Shown: piece after piece, positions 39,482 to 49,006 of the stretch
Position numbering within the stretch: the stretch's first letter is position 1
How the letters are laid out: every line of letters begins with the position of its first letter
Source: Enterovibrio baiacu
Lineage (GTDB): Bacteria > Pseudomonadota > Gammaproteobacteria > Enterobacterales > Vibrionaceae
NCBI RefSeq assembly: GCF_004120195.1
Contig: NZ_SCHN01000006.1
Location: forward strand, 372,001 to 436,000
Reading direction: 5' to 3'
Length of the DNA: 64,000 nucleotides
The notes under the pieces: model-generated
Told to the model about the DNA's origin: nothing
Database searches by the model: none
What the model saw: only the letters and a program-made list of their open reading frames with translations
Translations under genes and position numbers: made by a program

Positions 39482-41195
39482 TCTCATTCCTTTCCTGAAA
39501 CTTTATAAAAAGCATTGGTTCGGCTTGTCGTTAGGCATGTTGCTATCCTTTGCGACGCTCGCCGCTGCAATTGGTCTGTTGACCTTATCAGGCTGGTTTA
39601 TTGCTGCGTCGGCTGTTGCAGGTCTTGCCGCAACGCAAAACTTTAACTACATGTTACCCGCTGCGGGGGTTCGCGGTTTCTCTATCGCGCGAACCGCTGG
39701 ACGTTGGGGTGAGCGCGTGGTGAGTCACAACGCAACCTTTAAGTTGCTCGCTGATTTGCGTATTTTCTTTTTCGAAAAACTGACGCCGCTGATCCCAGGA
39801 AAAGTTGGCAATCTGCGCGATGCGGATATCCTCAACCGGTTAGTCGCTGATGTCGATGCCATGGACCACGTCTATTTGCGTCTTGTCAGCCCGATGGTTG
39901 TCGGCGTGTTGGGTATTCTCAGCATCAGTGCTTTCCTGTATTGGTTTGACCCTGCTATCGGATTAACACTCGGCAGCATACTGTTCGCACTGATGTTTAT
40001 CCTGCCTGTAGTTTTCTTTGTTCTTGGGCGACCACATGGCGCGGAAATCACCCATGCAAAGTCGCGTTTGCGCACTTCTCTCCTTGATTGGCTTCAAGGT
40101 CATGCTGAGCTGCAGATTTTCGGTGCCGCAGAGCGTTACCGCGAACAAGCGCATAACGATGAAAAAAGCCTGCTTCACGCACAACGTCAAATGGCAGGGA
40201 TAACGGGCCTCGCAAATGGCGTACTCCTAGCGGCAAACGGCTTAACTCTGGTGCTTATGCTTTGGCTTGCCGCGGATGGCGTGGGTGGGGACTATCCCAA
40301 TCCAATGGTTGCTATGGTTGCCTTTGCCACCATGGCAAGCTTCGAACTTATGATGCCTGTCGCAGGCGCGTTCCAGTACCTCAGCCAAACCGTGACGTCG
40401 GCAAAACGCCTGAACGAAATAATTGAGGCGACGCCAGAAACGCCGTTTGATCCCTTGGGTTATAACAACACCGCAAAAGGCGATATCACCTTTGATGCCG
40501 TGACGTATCGCTATCATGGTGCAGATCAGGCTGCTGTCGACAATGTGTCTCTTCACATCAAAGCCGGGGAAAAAGTGGCACTGCTAGGCAGAACAGGCTG
40601 TGGTAAATCTACCTTGTTACAACTGATTACCCGCGCTTGGGATCCAACTGAAGGTGAAATACGCATCGACAACGTGCCGCTTTCAACCTGGCGTGAATCC
40701 GCATTGCGTTCGTCCGTGGCCGTCGTCAGTCAGCGCGTGGATATTTTCAATGGTGCCCTGCGTAACAACCTTGCAATGGCAAACCCCGAAGCGACTGATG
40801 AAGAGCTGCTCGATGTTATCCATAAAGTGGGGCTCTCCGCCCTACTCGATGGGCCAGGATTGGATACGTGGCTAGGCGATGGTGGTCGCCAGCTTTCTGG
40901 CGGTGAACGCCGTCGTGTTGGCATTGCACGCGCCTTGTTACGTGATGCGCCTATCTTGTTGCTGGATGAACCTACCGAAGGGCTCGACGTGAAAACGGAA
41001 CAACAGATCTTGTCTTTGCTGCTTGAACACAGCCAAGGCAAAACCGTGTTGTTCATTACGCACAGATTGGTTGGCTTGAAAGATATGGATACCATTTGTC
41101 TTATGGACGAAGGTGGCATCATCGAGCAAGGGTCTCACAGCGACTTAAAAGCTGCAGGTGGGCGCTACACAAGTTTGTTGCAACGTATTCAGTAA
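39474..41195 (+). CDS. cydC: Glutathione/cysteine ABC exporter subunit CydC
   Basis: A 573-residue half-transporter, partner of CydD. Six N-terminal membrane spans are followed by the ATPase domain with GRTGCGKSTLLQL, signature LSGGERRRVGIARALL and Walker B ILLLDEPTEGLD. The start ATGCGTGA at 39474 overlaps the cydD stop; AGGAG at 39461-39465 is the ribosome-binding site. An ATG three codons earlier is in frame but does not fit this site. A terminator follows. Confidence 0.97.
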   Translation: MRDLIPFLKLYKKHWFGLSLGMLLSFATLAAAIGLLTLSGWFIAASAVAGLAATQNFNYMLPAAGVRGFSIARTAGRWGERVVSHNATFKLLADLRIFFFEKLTPLIPGKVGNLRDADILNRLVADVDAMDHVYLRLVSPMVVGVLGILSISAFLYWFDPAIGLTLGSILFALMFILPVVFFVLGRPHGAEITHAKSRLRTSLLDWLQGHAELQIFGAAERYREQAHNDEKSLLHAQRQMAGITGLANGVLLAANGLTLVLMLWLAADGVGGDYPNPMVAMVAFATMASFELMMPVAGAFQYLSQTVTSAKRLNEIIEATPETPFDPLGYNNTAKGDITFDAVTYRYHGADQAAVDNVSLHIKAGEKVALLGRTGCGKSTLLQLITRAWDPTEGEIRIDNVPLSTWRESALRSSVAVVSQRVDIFNGALRNNLAMANPEATDEELLDVIHKVGLSALLDGPGLDTWLGDGGRQLSGGERRRVGIARALLRDAPILLLDEPTEGLDVKTEQQILSLLLEHSQGKTVLFITHRLVGLKDMDTICLMDEGGIIEQGSHSDLKAAGGRYTSLLQRIQ

Positions 41196-41216
41196 TACGT
41201 TTCAGATTGTATACTT

Positions 41217-41239
41217 AAGGGAGCTTCGGCTCCCTTTTT
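41217..41239 (+). terminator. Rho-independent terminator of cydDC
   Basis: AAGGGAGC-TTCG-GCTCCCTT followed by TTT, 20 bases after cydC. Confidence 0.9.
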
Positions 41240-41297
41240 GTTAATGGCCTTGCTGCTTCTCTACCCAACCGTTCACCTTGGAATATCGGATCATTGA

Positions 41298-42014
41298 ATG
41301 ACCATCTATTTACCGCCACTGGATGACAATAAGCCTGAGCATTTCCCACCTATCTCATCAGCACTCGATGATCCTGACGGATTGCTCGCGATAGGTGGCG
41401 ACCTTTCTCCTCGTCGATTGGCATCAGCCTACCGACAAGGGATCTTTCCGTGGTTTGGTGTCGATGAACCTATTTTGTGGTGGTCCCCTTCTGAGCGTGC
41501 AGTGATCCACCCTGCTACGTTTACACCTCAAAAAAGTCTGCGAAAGTTTGTGCGTAAAAACGGGTATCGCGTGTCGATTAATCAATGTTTTGACGACGTG
41601 ATCCAACATTGTGCCTTGATTCGAGGCGAAGACATGGTGTGGATTACGCCTGAAATGCGTAACGCTTACAAAGCGCTTCACCGTCAAGGTGGCGCGCACA
41701 GCGTCGAAGTGTGGCAAGGCGATGAACTCGTTGGCGGACTGTATGGAGTGAGCGTCGGTGCAATGTTTTGTGGCGAATCCATGTTTTCACTTAAACCCAA
41801 TGCCTCTAAAACGGCGCTGTGGTTCTTCTGTGAGCACTTTCTTTCTCATGGCGGTCAATGGATAGATTGTCAGATGATGACAGAACACTTGGCTTCTATG
41901 GGCGCACACGCCGTATCGAGAGACACATTCTTGACCGAATTGGACCAGCTTAAGCACATCACGCTCGACGCGTCAGTATATAAGCCACAGCGCCTAGGAG
42001 TGCAGGATGATTAA
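41298..42014 (+). CDS. aat: Leucyl/phenylalanyl-tRNA--protein transferase
   Basis: A 238-residue enzyme of the bacterial N-end rule that adds Leu or Phe from aminoacyl-tRNA to proteins starting with Arg or Lys, marking them for ClpS/ClpAP. Typical motifs are GLLAIGGDLSPRRLASAYRQ, GIFPWF and WWSPSERAV, then GGLYGVSVGAMFCGESMFS. It overlaps the next gene, bpt, by eight bases. clpA and clpS, which act downstream in the same pathway, lie within 3 kb. Confidence 0.97.
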   Translation: MTIYLPPLDDNKPEHFPPISSALDDPDGLLAIGGDLSPRRLASAYRQGIFPWFGVDEPILWWSPSERAVIHPATFTPQKSLRKFVRKNGYRVSINQCFDDVIQHCALIRGEDMVWITPEMRNAYKALHRQGGAHSVEVWQGDELVGGLYGVSVGAMFCGESMFSLKPNASKTALWFFCEHFLSHGGQWIDCQMMTEHLASMGAHAVSRDTFLTELDQLKHITLDASVYKPQRLGVQDD

Positions 42015-42708
42015 ACATGCCATCAAACTCGGTGTCATGGCGGCATCGCCTTGCAACTACTTGCCCTCAGAAAAAGAGTCCATCGCCATTGTGATGGATG
42101 ATGATGTGCTATCAAGCGAAGGCTACAACTATCTCGTCCAAGCGGGTTTTCGACGCAGCGGCAACAATATTTATCGTCCACATTGTGGCGCGTGCACGGC
42201 CTGCCACTCATTGCGGGTGTCGGTGGAACATTTCCAACCGTCCAAGAGTCAGAAGCGACAACTCAACCAATTAAAGCGGCTCGACCTTCAATTAAAAGAC
42301 ACGCTCGATGACAATTGGTTTGAACTCTATGACCGATACATTTCCGCGCGCCATCGCGACGGCTCCATGTATCCCGCACGAAAAGACGACTTCTTGTCAT
42401 TCGTGCAAAGTGACTGGCTAACGGTGCGCTACCTCCATATTTATGACCAAGATCGATTGATCGCCATCGCGGTGACAGACGATATTGATGCAGGATACAG
42501 TGCCATTTACAGCTTCTTCGACCCTGACCATTCATGGTCGCTGGGTTCGCTGTGTGTGCTCGCCCAGCTAACGCTGGCAAGCAAAAATCAGAAGCCTTGG
42601 CTCTATCTTGGCTTCCAAATCGATGCATGCAGTGCAATGCGCTACAAAGAAAAGTTTAAACCTAATCAGCGTTACATTGCCGGTGAATGGGTTTCTTTCG
42701 AAAAATGA
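42007..42708 (+). CDS. bpt: Aspartate/glutamate leucyltransferase Bpt
   Basis: A 233-residue ATE-like transferase that adds Leu to N-terminal Asp or Glu, creating a ClpS degron. The N-terminal Cys cluster is present: PCNYLP and YRPHCGACTACHSLRV (about 58-73). The C-terminal domain includes YLGFQIDACSAMRYKEKFKP. AGGAG at 41996-42000 fits the ATG, which lies inside the end of aat, so the two are coupled. E. coli lacks this gene; it is usual in vibrios. Confidence 0.96.
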   Translation: MIKHAIKLGVMAASPCNYLPSEKESIAIVMDDDVLSSEGYNYLVQAGFRRSGNNIYRPHCGACTACHSLRVSVEHFQPSKSQKRQLNQLKRLDLQLKDTLDDNWFELYDRYISARHRDGSMYPARKDDFLSFVQSDWLTVRYLHIYDQDRLIAIAVTDDIDAGYSAIYSFFDPDHSWSLGSLCVLAQLTLASKNQKPWLYLGFQIDACSAMRYKEKFKPNQRYIAGEWVSFEK

Positions 42709-42889
42709 TCCGCCACCCTTTGTGTATCTGGCACTGTATACGCCTGATTTATCATCATAGATTTCGACAATACCCCATAAATTCTGGCCTGAATCACGTC
42801 AAACTTAGACCTCTGGCGGATTTTTGCTGGTCACTGTGAATACAAAGGGGTAAAATTTCGGCCCTGAACTTTACAGACTCAAACAATCA

Positions 42890-42930
42890 AGGCATTATCT
42901 GCCAGTCAAAAAATGGCTGAGAGATAGCCT
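42890..42930 (+). promoter_or_regulatory. Leader hairpin just upstream of infA
   Basis: AGGCATTATCT and AGATAGCCT form an outer stem (one bulge), with GCCA / TGGC inside. The hairpin ends one base before AAGAGGA, the infA ribosome-binding site. It could affect infA translation or mRNA stability. No T tract, so not a terminator. Confidence 0.5.
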
Positions 42931-42941
42931 AAGAGGATTAA

Positions 42942-43160
<219 letters not shown>

Positions 43161-43180
43161 TCCTCACGTCTCGCGAACAC

Positions 43181-43211
43181 AAAAAAACCCGGCGCATGCG
43201 CCGGGTTTTTT
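43181..43211. terminator. Bidirectional rho-independent terminator
   Basis: AAAAAAACCCGGCGC and GCGCCGGGTTTTTT flank AT, giving a long GC-rich stem with A/T tracts on both sides. It separates infA and clpA. Confidence 0.95.
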
Positions 43212-43231
43212 GGTTCCTGCTTTTTAACGAA

Positions 43232-45493
43232 TCAAGCAGGTTCCATCTCATCACTAAAGCTGAAGGTAAGCGTGTCGTTCTTCACACCCACTTTCACTGT
43301 GCCGCCATTCACCAAACAACCGAACAGCAGTTCGTTCGCCAAGTTCTTCTTCACATGCTCTTGCATGACACGCGCCATTGGACGTGCACCCATAGACTTG
43401 TCATACCCTTTCTCTGCCAGCCACAGTTTCGCTTTATCTGTCACTTCAAGAGAAACGCCACGCGCATCCAATTGAGCTTGAAGCTCGACAACAAACTTGT
43501 CGACAACTTGAAGAATGATTTCTTTATCCAAGTTGTTAAACCAAATGATGTTATCAAGGCGGTTTCGGAATTCAGGTGCAAACACCTTCTTAATTTCAGC
43601 CATCGCATCGTGACTGTGATCTTGTTGGATCAAGCCAATCGACTTACGAATGGTTTCCGTCACACCCGCATTGGTTGTCATCACGAGAATCACGTTTCGG
43701 AAATCTGCTTTACGGCCGTTATTGTCCGTCAATGTCCCGTTGTCCATGACCTGAAGAAGCAGGTTAAAGACATCTGGGTGTGCTTTCTCGATTTCATCAA
43801 GCAGCACAACACTGTGTGGATGTTTAATAACCGCATCCGTCAACAGACCACCTTGGTCGTAACCCACGTAGCCTGGAGGCGCACCAATCAAACGGCTGAC
43901 GGTATGACGCTCCATGTACTCAGACATATCGAAGCGTTGCAGCTCGATACCCATCGCACGGGCAAGTTGAACGGTCACTTCGGTTTTACCCACACCGGTT
44001 GGACCTGCAAACAAGAATGAACCGACGGGTTTATTCTCTGCACCCAAACCTGCGCGGCTGAGTTTAATCGCCTCACACAATGCACCAATCGCATCGTCTT
44101 GTCCGAAGACCAGCATTTTGAGCTTCTGCTCAAGCGATTGAAGCACTTCGCGGTCAGTCGAAGAAACGGATTTCTCAGGGATGCGGGCCATTTTCGCAAT
44201 CATGGCTTCAATATCACCCACACCCACAGTTTTCTTGCGCTTGTTTGCTGGCGCAAGGCGACAGCGCGCACCCGCTTCATCAATCACATCAATGGCTTTA
44301 TCGGGAAGATGACGGTCATTAATGTATTTGGCTGACAGCTCTACCGCTGCACGGATGGCTTTATTGGTGTAACGCACTTCATGGTGTGCTTCGTACTTAG
44401 GTTTCAAACCCATCAGGATCTTCGTGGTGTCATCAAGTGATGGCTCCACAACGTCGATTTTTTGGAAACGACGCGCCAGCGCACGCTCTTTTTCAAAGAT
44501 GCTGCTGTATTCCTGGTAAGTGGTTGAACCGATACAACGAAGCTTACCGCTCGAAAGCAACGGTTTAATCAGGTTAGCGGCGTCTACTTGACCGCCTGAT
44601 GCTGCACCTGCACCAATGATGGTATGAATTTCATCAATGAACAGAACCGCATGCTCTTCTTTCTCAAGCTGCTTCAAAATGGTCTTGAAGCGCTTTTCAA
44701 AATCACCACGGTATTTGGTTCCGGCAAGAAGCGAACCAATATCGAGAGAGTAGATCACGCAGTTTTGAATGATTTCTGGCACTTGACCTTCAACGATGCG
44801 CCAAGCAAGACCTTCTGCAATCGCAGTTTTACCGACCCCGGCTTCACCAACTAAGAGTGGGTTGTTCTTACGACGACGGCAAAGCACTTGGATTGTACGC
44901 TCAAGCTCTTTGTCACGGCCAATAAGAGGGTCAATACCACCGACACGTGCGAGTTGGTTAAGGTTGGTAGCGAAGTTCTCTAAGCGCTCTTCACCACCTT
45001 CTACGGCCGCTTCTTCAGAAGAAAGGTCCGCACCCGGCAGTTCTTCATCGCTGCTTGCAGATTTGGTTGTACCGTGTGAAATGTAGTTAACGACATCAAG
45101 GCGGCTAATATCATTTTTCTTGAGCAGGTAGGCCGCATGGGATTCTTGCTCACTAAAAATAGCCACCAGCACATTCGCACCGCTCACTTCACTGCGGCCC
45201 GATGATTGGACGTGGAAAACAGCACGTTGAAGTACGCGCTGAAAACTCAGCGTTGGTTGGGTTTCTCGATTGTCATCATCAACAGGAATCAACGGTGTTG
45301 TTTGTTCGATGAATGCTTCCAATTCTTTGCGCAAGGCATCAAGATCGGCGCGGCAAGCGAGTAGCGCTTCTCGAGCGGCAACGTTTTCTAACAGCGCGAG
45401 TAGCAGGTGTTCCACGGTCATAAACTCATGACGCTTCTCACGTGCTCTTGCGAACGCCCCGTTCAGGCTCGCTTCAAGTTCTTTGTTTAGCAT
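43232..45493 (-). CDS. clpA: ATP-dependent Clp protease ATP-binding subunit ClpA
   Basis: A 753-residue Hsp100 unfoldase for ClpP (E. coli 758). An N-domain that binds ClpS (about 1-145) is followed by two AAA+ modules with Walker A sequences [13 protein letters not shown] (about 212-224) and [11 protein letters not shown] (about 491-501). The loop that docks ClpP lies near IRKSIGLIQ (about 610-618). It degrades N-end-rule substrates delivered by ClpS. clpS lies 58 bases upstream on the same strand. Confidence 0.98.
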   Translation of the reverse strand: MLNKELEASLNGAFARAREKRHEFMTVEHLLLALLENVAAREALLACRADLDALRKELEAFIEQTTPLIPVDDDNRETQPTLSFQRVLQRAVFHVQSSGRSEVSGANVLVAIFSEQESHAAYLLKKNDISRLDVVNYISHGTTKSASSDEELPGADLSSEEAAVEGGEERLENFATNLNQLARVGGIDPLIGRDKELERTIQVLCRRRKNNPLLVGEAGVGKTAIAEGLAWRIVEGQVPEIIQNCVIYSLDIGSLLAGTKYRGDFEKRFKTILKQLEKEEHAVLFIDEIHTIIGAGAASGGQVDAANLIKPLLSSGKLRCIGSTTYQEYSSIFEKERALARRFQKIDVVEPSLDDTTKILMGLKPKYEAHHEVRYTNKAIRAAVELSAKYINDRHLPDKAIDVIDEAGARCRLAPANKRKKTVGVGDIEAMIAKMARIPEKSVSSTDREVLQSLEQKLKMLVFGQDDAIGALCEAIKLSRAGLGAENKPVGSFLFAGPTGVGKTEVTVQLARAMGIELQRFDMSEYMERHTVSRLIGAPPGYVGYDQGGLLTDAVIKHPHSVVLLDEIEKAHPDVFNLLLQVMDNGTLTDNNGRKADFRNVILVMTTNAGVTETIRKSIGLIQQDHSHDAMAEIKKVFAPEFRNRLDNIIWFNNLDKEIILQVVDKFVVELQAQLDARGVSLEVTDKAKLWLAEKGYDKSMGARPMARVMQEHVKKNLANELLFGCLVNGGTVKVGVKNDTLTFSFSDEMEPA

Positions 45494-45551
45494 AAGGCAC
45501 CTCCCTCAATAACCACATTCTGGTGTGCCGAAGAAATCCTTTTTCTATAAC

Positions 45552-45872
45552 TTAGGCTTTCTCCATTGTGCACAGTAGTGGGTGTTGATGTTCTTTTGCA
45601 TACATCATTACCTGTGCGACTTTCATCTCGGCAACTTCCGAGGAATAAATGCCACAGACAGCCTTTCCTTCATAGTGAACAGCTAGCATCAACTGTGTCG
45701 CTTTTTCCAAATCCATGGAAAAGAATCGCTGTAACACCTCCACTACAAACTCCATGGGGGTGTAATCATCATTATTCAATAGCACTTTGTATAATGATGG
45801 CGGTTTTACTTTGGTTTCTTCCGCTTCTTTAACGTCAGAATCCGGAACTATCCATTCGTACATTTTGCTCAT
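45552..45872 (-). CDS. clpS: ATP-dependent Clp protease adaptor ClpS
   Basis: A 106-residue N-recognin, same length as E. coli ClpS. A flexible N-terminal tail (about 1-25) precedes the folded domain with [20 protein letters not shown], where the Asn/Asp residues bind the substrate alpha-amine, and [19 protein letters not shown] with the His. It hands Leu/Phe/Trp/Tyr-starting proteins to ClpA. It is upstream of clpA and divergent from cspD, as in E. coli. Confidence 0.98.
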   Translation of the reverse strand: MSKMYEWIVPDSDVKEAEETKVKPPSLYKVLLNNDDYTPMEFVVEVLQRFFSMDLEKATQLMLAVHYEGKAVCGIYSSEVAEMKVAQVMMYAKEHQHPLLCTMEKA

Positions 45873-46697
45873 AACTGCTTACAATCTTTAAGGTAGCTCA
45901 AGTGTTCCTTACAAAACAATTATTTATCTAGGTGTTTTGTATATTGGGACATCATACACAAGAAACGCTACCGATACTTAAAACGTAATTCACAGATTGT
46001 ATTCCAGCAACCGCGACAAAGCTATGATGAGCAATATTTGCGATGCAGAAATAGTGCCACAGTTCACCAATCCTGCCACTTCGCTTCTCGCTCAAATCAC
46101 CTTGTCATCCAATCAGACCGTCAAAACACGCCGCGTATTACAAACAGAATCCACAATGTAAGAATATCCATACATCTGTTTGGATTACCACTATCATCCT
46201 CTTGCTTTCACTTTGTTGATCAGCACAAAAACTTAATTCTCTTCGTTAATATTCATTCATTAACTATTCACCCTCTAAATACTTTCCACTACGTGTATTA
46301 ATACACTGACAAAAGTAAAAAAAAACCGCTTTCTCAAACCTTAATTATCATGATGTTACAATTAACGCCTTGATGGGAGGGTTTAACAGTCATGAAGCTA
46401 TTTTTTAAGAACCCTTGAAATCAACTTAACACATCCGACCTTTAACATTGATTCGATTGACTTATTTATGAAACAAAAAGACACATAATGGTACACACAT
46501 CATCCTTCGCGAACATCTTCAGTTATTTTTATTAAAATGTTGTTATATGGCTTCTAAGGGGCTTGACTGCCTAAATCTTTCTACTAGAGTGTGAATTGAA
46601 GTAAAAACATACAGCATCAATTACCAATGAGTAACGTGATTGCAGATGTTGGTTTTACTCATAGTTATGCAATTTGAATGCAAGAGGGATGTTTCGC
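45873..46697. other. Long AT-rich region between clpS and cspD
   Basis: 825 bases, much longer than the corresponding gap in E. coli. It must hold the clpS promoter and the cspD promoter. A rightward frame of 87 codons (46038-46301) has no ribosome-binding site, odd composition and no recognised motif. TTGACT at 46562-46567 may be part of a cspD promoter, but its -10 is not clear. A long untranslated cspD leader is possible. Confidence 0.4.
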
Positions 46698-46919
46698 ATG
46701 GCAAGTGGTACAGTTAAATGGTTTAACAACGCTAAAGGGTTTGGCTTCATATGCCCTGATGAGGGTGATGGTGATATTTTTGCTCATTACTCTACGATTC
46801 AAATGGATGGTTACCGGACATTAAAAGCCGGACAGACCGTGAACTATGAAGTGCTGGAAGGTCCTAAGGGTTACCACGCTAGCCAGATTGTTCCAATAGA
46901 AAGCGAAGCCTTAAAATAA
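46698..46919 (+). CDS. cspD: Cold-shock-like protein CspD
   Basis: A 73-residue single cold-shock domain (E. coli CspD 74). The RNP1 motif KGFGFI and RNP2-like DIFAHYS are present. CspD binds single-stranded DNA and RNA and inhibits replication in stationary phase; position beside clpS/clpA supports CspD over CspA. The ATG at 46698 is chosen, with AGAGGG nine bases upstream; the in-frame ATG at 46689 would be too near. A terminator follows. Confidence 0.95.
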   Translation: MASGTVKWFNNAKGFGFICPDEGDGDIFAHYSTIQMDGYRTLKAGQTVNYEVLEGPKGYHASQIVPIESEALK

Positions 46920-46964
46920 TTAGTGTTGCTACAAATCTTTTTGCTGCCGTAAGGTCGAAGTTTG

Positions 46965-46995
46965 AAAGAGCGGACATTGTGTTCGCTCTTTTGTT
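46965..46995 (+). terminator. Rho-independent terminator of cspD
   Basis: AAAGAGCG and CGCTCTTT arms with a partly paired interior, then TTGTTTTAT. Confidence 0.75.
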
Positions 46996-47157
46996 TTATA
47001 CGCTACAACCCAGAGTCTAAAAGGCGTCCAGCCTCCTCCTCCTCACAATAAACATCCTAGATTATCAATACTGAGAACGTGCTCCCTCACGTAAAAGTCT
47101 AATTTCACCTTAGGGCGAGACCAATTTTTCATACACATCGCTCAGACAAACGCTCAA

Positions 47158-47324
47158 ACAGTTTGAAGATGCAGGATTCCGTGAGATTTACAACGATACG
47201 CAAAGGCTCTCTTTCAGGCAGTGCTCTCATCACTCAGCACTATTCGCCAAACGCACACCGCTCTCATCGTTCGTAATCGCTACCGAAGCAAGGCCATCTC
47301 ATTGTTTGGGCATATACCCGAGCC
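47158..47324. repeat. Diverged copy of the dispersed palindromic repeat
   Basis: TGAAGATGCAGGATTC at 47164-47179 matches the arm of the element upstream of roxA, and GTTTGGGCATATACCCGAGC at 47304-47323 matches its outer end. The interior is different and shorter, and the left outer GGGTATATACCC is missing. It fills most of the gap between cspD and the di-haem peroxidase gene. Confidence 0.65.
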
Positions 47325-47372
47325 TTTTCATAGTGTTCGGGACTAGATATCTGTTAGACAAAGGGCTATTCG

Positions 47373-48860
47373 ATGAAAATATCCGACTTATGGTTGGCGG
47401 GATTCCTATTCCTTTTTTCCATCCCAACCAACGCCAGTACCCTCAGTTTCACGTCCGATGCCGAGCTGGATGCAGCGCTCCGACAACGAATTTCTCAACT
47501 GAGCCTCACAGGAGACCCGCTATCCCCGCGCTCACTCCCCTCGATCAACACCCCCAAAGCACAACTCGGGAAGCTGCTGTTTTTCAGTAAAATCCAAAGC
47601 GGTAATTTCGACACTGCATGCGTCTCTTGCCATCACCCCATGTTAGGCGGTGCCGATGCGCTCTCGATCGCGATAGGCGTTGATACCCTCAACCCTAACT
47701 TGCTCGGTCCTGGTCGCGAGCACCGATCAACCGCGCCTTTCTACGATGGCGGCCCCACAATGCCCCGAAATGTCCCAACCAGTTTCAACCTTGGCTTTTG
47801 GGATAAGCATATTTTTCACGATGGGCGGGTGGAAGCCTTGTTGCCGCTTCCCTTCCAACATGGTGGGATTGGCGGCATAAGCACGCCGGATTCAGGCAAA
47901 GACTTGCCAGATCCCGATGCCGGCAACAACCTCAGCACCGCACAAGCAGCCTTCCCACAAGTCACGCTTGAAGAGATGCGAGGTTTTACCTTTGCAGAAG
48001 GGTTATCAAATCAAGAAACACGGGAGCGGGTTGCGGCGAGAATGCGGGGAGAACTTGAGCCTTTGGCATTGAATCAATGGCCAACGCTTTTTCGTGAAAC
48101 GTTTAACCTTCCCGACGTCCCACTCAACGAAGTGATCACGCCTGCTGCCATACGAGAAGTGCTCGCGGAATACATGCGCTCTCAGGTCTTTGTCGATAAC
48201 CCATGGTTTGATTACGTTCAGGGCAACACCCTCGCGCTCACGCCACAAGAAAAACGGGGCGCTTATAAGTTTCTAGCGCCTGCAAGTGCAAACGGATTTA
48301 ATTGTCAACGCTGCCACAGCGGCAATCTGATGACGGATGAAGGTTTTCATAATATCGCCATGCCGCAGTTGGGGCGTGGTAAAGGTGACAGCTACACACG
48401 CACCAATGATTTTGGACGCTACCGAGAGACCAACCGCTTTACCGATTTATTCGCCTTCAGAACGCCGTCACTGCTCAATGTGGATGTGACTGGCCCCTAT
48501 GGTCACTCTGGTGCATATAGCAGCTTAGAGGACACCATACGCCATCATATGAACCCTGCAGTCGCCGTGGCACGTTATCAATATGACGGCACACAGCCTT
48601 CTGTTCAGCAAAGTGATATGCAAAACAATACGCAAGAAGCAATAAACATATTGTTTGTTCAGCAGATCGTCGGTGTCAGTCAATTGAGTAATCAATCCTA
48701 TGACGAAGAAGACATTCAAGACTTAACCGCGTTTCTTCGCACCTTGACCGATCCGTGTGTGAAAGATCGGCAATGTATGGCCCCATGGCTCGTCGATAAC
48801 GACATCGACCCTGATGGTTTGCGCATTGAAGCCGTCGACATCAACTTGCAACCGCTCTAA
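47373..48860 (+). CDS. Secreted di-haem cytochrome c peroxidase family protein
   Basis: A 495-residue exported protein (signal peptide about 1-21, ending PTNAS) with two haem c sites: CVSCHH at 83-88 and CQRCHS at 311-316. This is the CcpA/MauG family, which reduces hydrogen peroxide or oxidises protein residues in the periplasm. It is considerably longer than a typical bacterial peroxidase (about 330), with an extra region between about 100 and 200 rich in Gly and Pro. It resembles the larger group of cytochrome c peroxidases of unknown substrate. No maturation genes or mau operon are adjacent. It stands alone after a repeat element. Confidence 0.9.
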   Translation: MKISDLWLAGFLFLFSIPTNASTLSFTSDAELDAALRQRISQLSLTGDPLSPRSLPSINTPKAQLGKLLFFSKIQSGNFDTACVSCHHPMLGGADALSIAIGVDTLNPNLLGPGREHRSTAPFYDGGPTMPRNVPTSFNLGFWDKHIFHDGRVEALLPLPFQHGGIGGISTPDSGKDLPDPDAGNNLSTAQAAFPQVTLEEMRGFTFAEGLSNQETRERVAARMRGELEPLALNQWPTLFRETFNLPDVPLNEVITPAAIREVLAEYMRSQVFVDNPWFDYVQGNTLALTPQEKRGAYKFLAPASANGFNCQRCHSGNLMTDEGFHNIAMPQLGRGKGDSYTRTNDFGRYRETNRFTDLFAFRTPSLLNVDVTGPYGHSGAYSSLEDTIRHHMNPAVAVARYQYDGTQPSVQQSDMQNNTQEAINILFVQQIVGVSQLSNQSYDEEDIQDLTAFLRTLTDPCVKDRQCMAPWLVDNDIDPDGLRIEAVDINLQPL

Positions 48861-48958
48861 ACCAAACAACGCTGCTGACGTCGAACTGATGGTTTTACTC
48901 AGGCCAAAGTTTTAAATCAGGCTGGGTAACCGCGTCAAGACAGCGAAACCCTAGGCAT

Positions 48959-48986
48959 AAAAAAGCCCGGCGATTGCCGGGCTTAG
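48959..48986 (-). terminator. Rho-independent terminator of icd
   Basis: On the minus strand AAGCCCGGC-AATC-GCCGGGCTT followed by TTTT, 20 bases after the icd stop. Confidence 0.92.
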
Positions 48987-49006
48987 AAACAAGTGAATCC
49001 TATGGA

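Noticed and set aside
43196-44020. 274-codon frame antisense to clpA
   Set aside because: Shadow of the clpA coding sequence; it begins inside the infA/clpA terminator.
46038-46301. 87-codon frame in the clpS-cspD gap
   Set aside because: No ribosome-binding site, composition rich in His, Ser and Ile without motif; probably chance in a long spacer.
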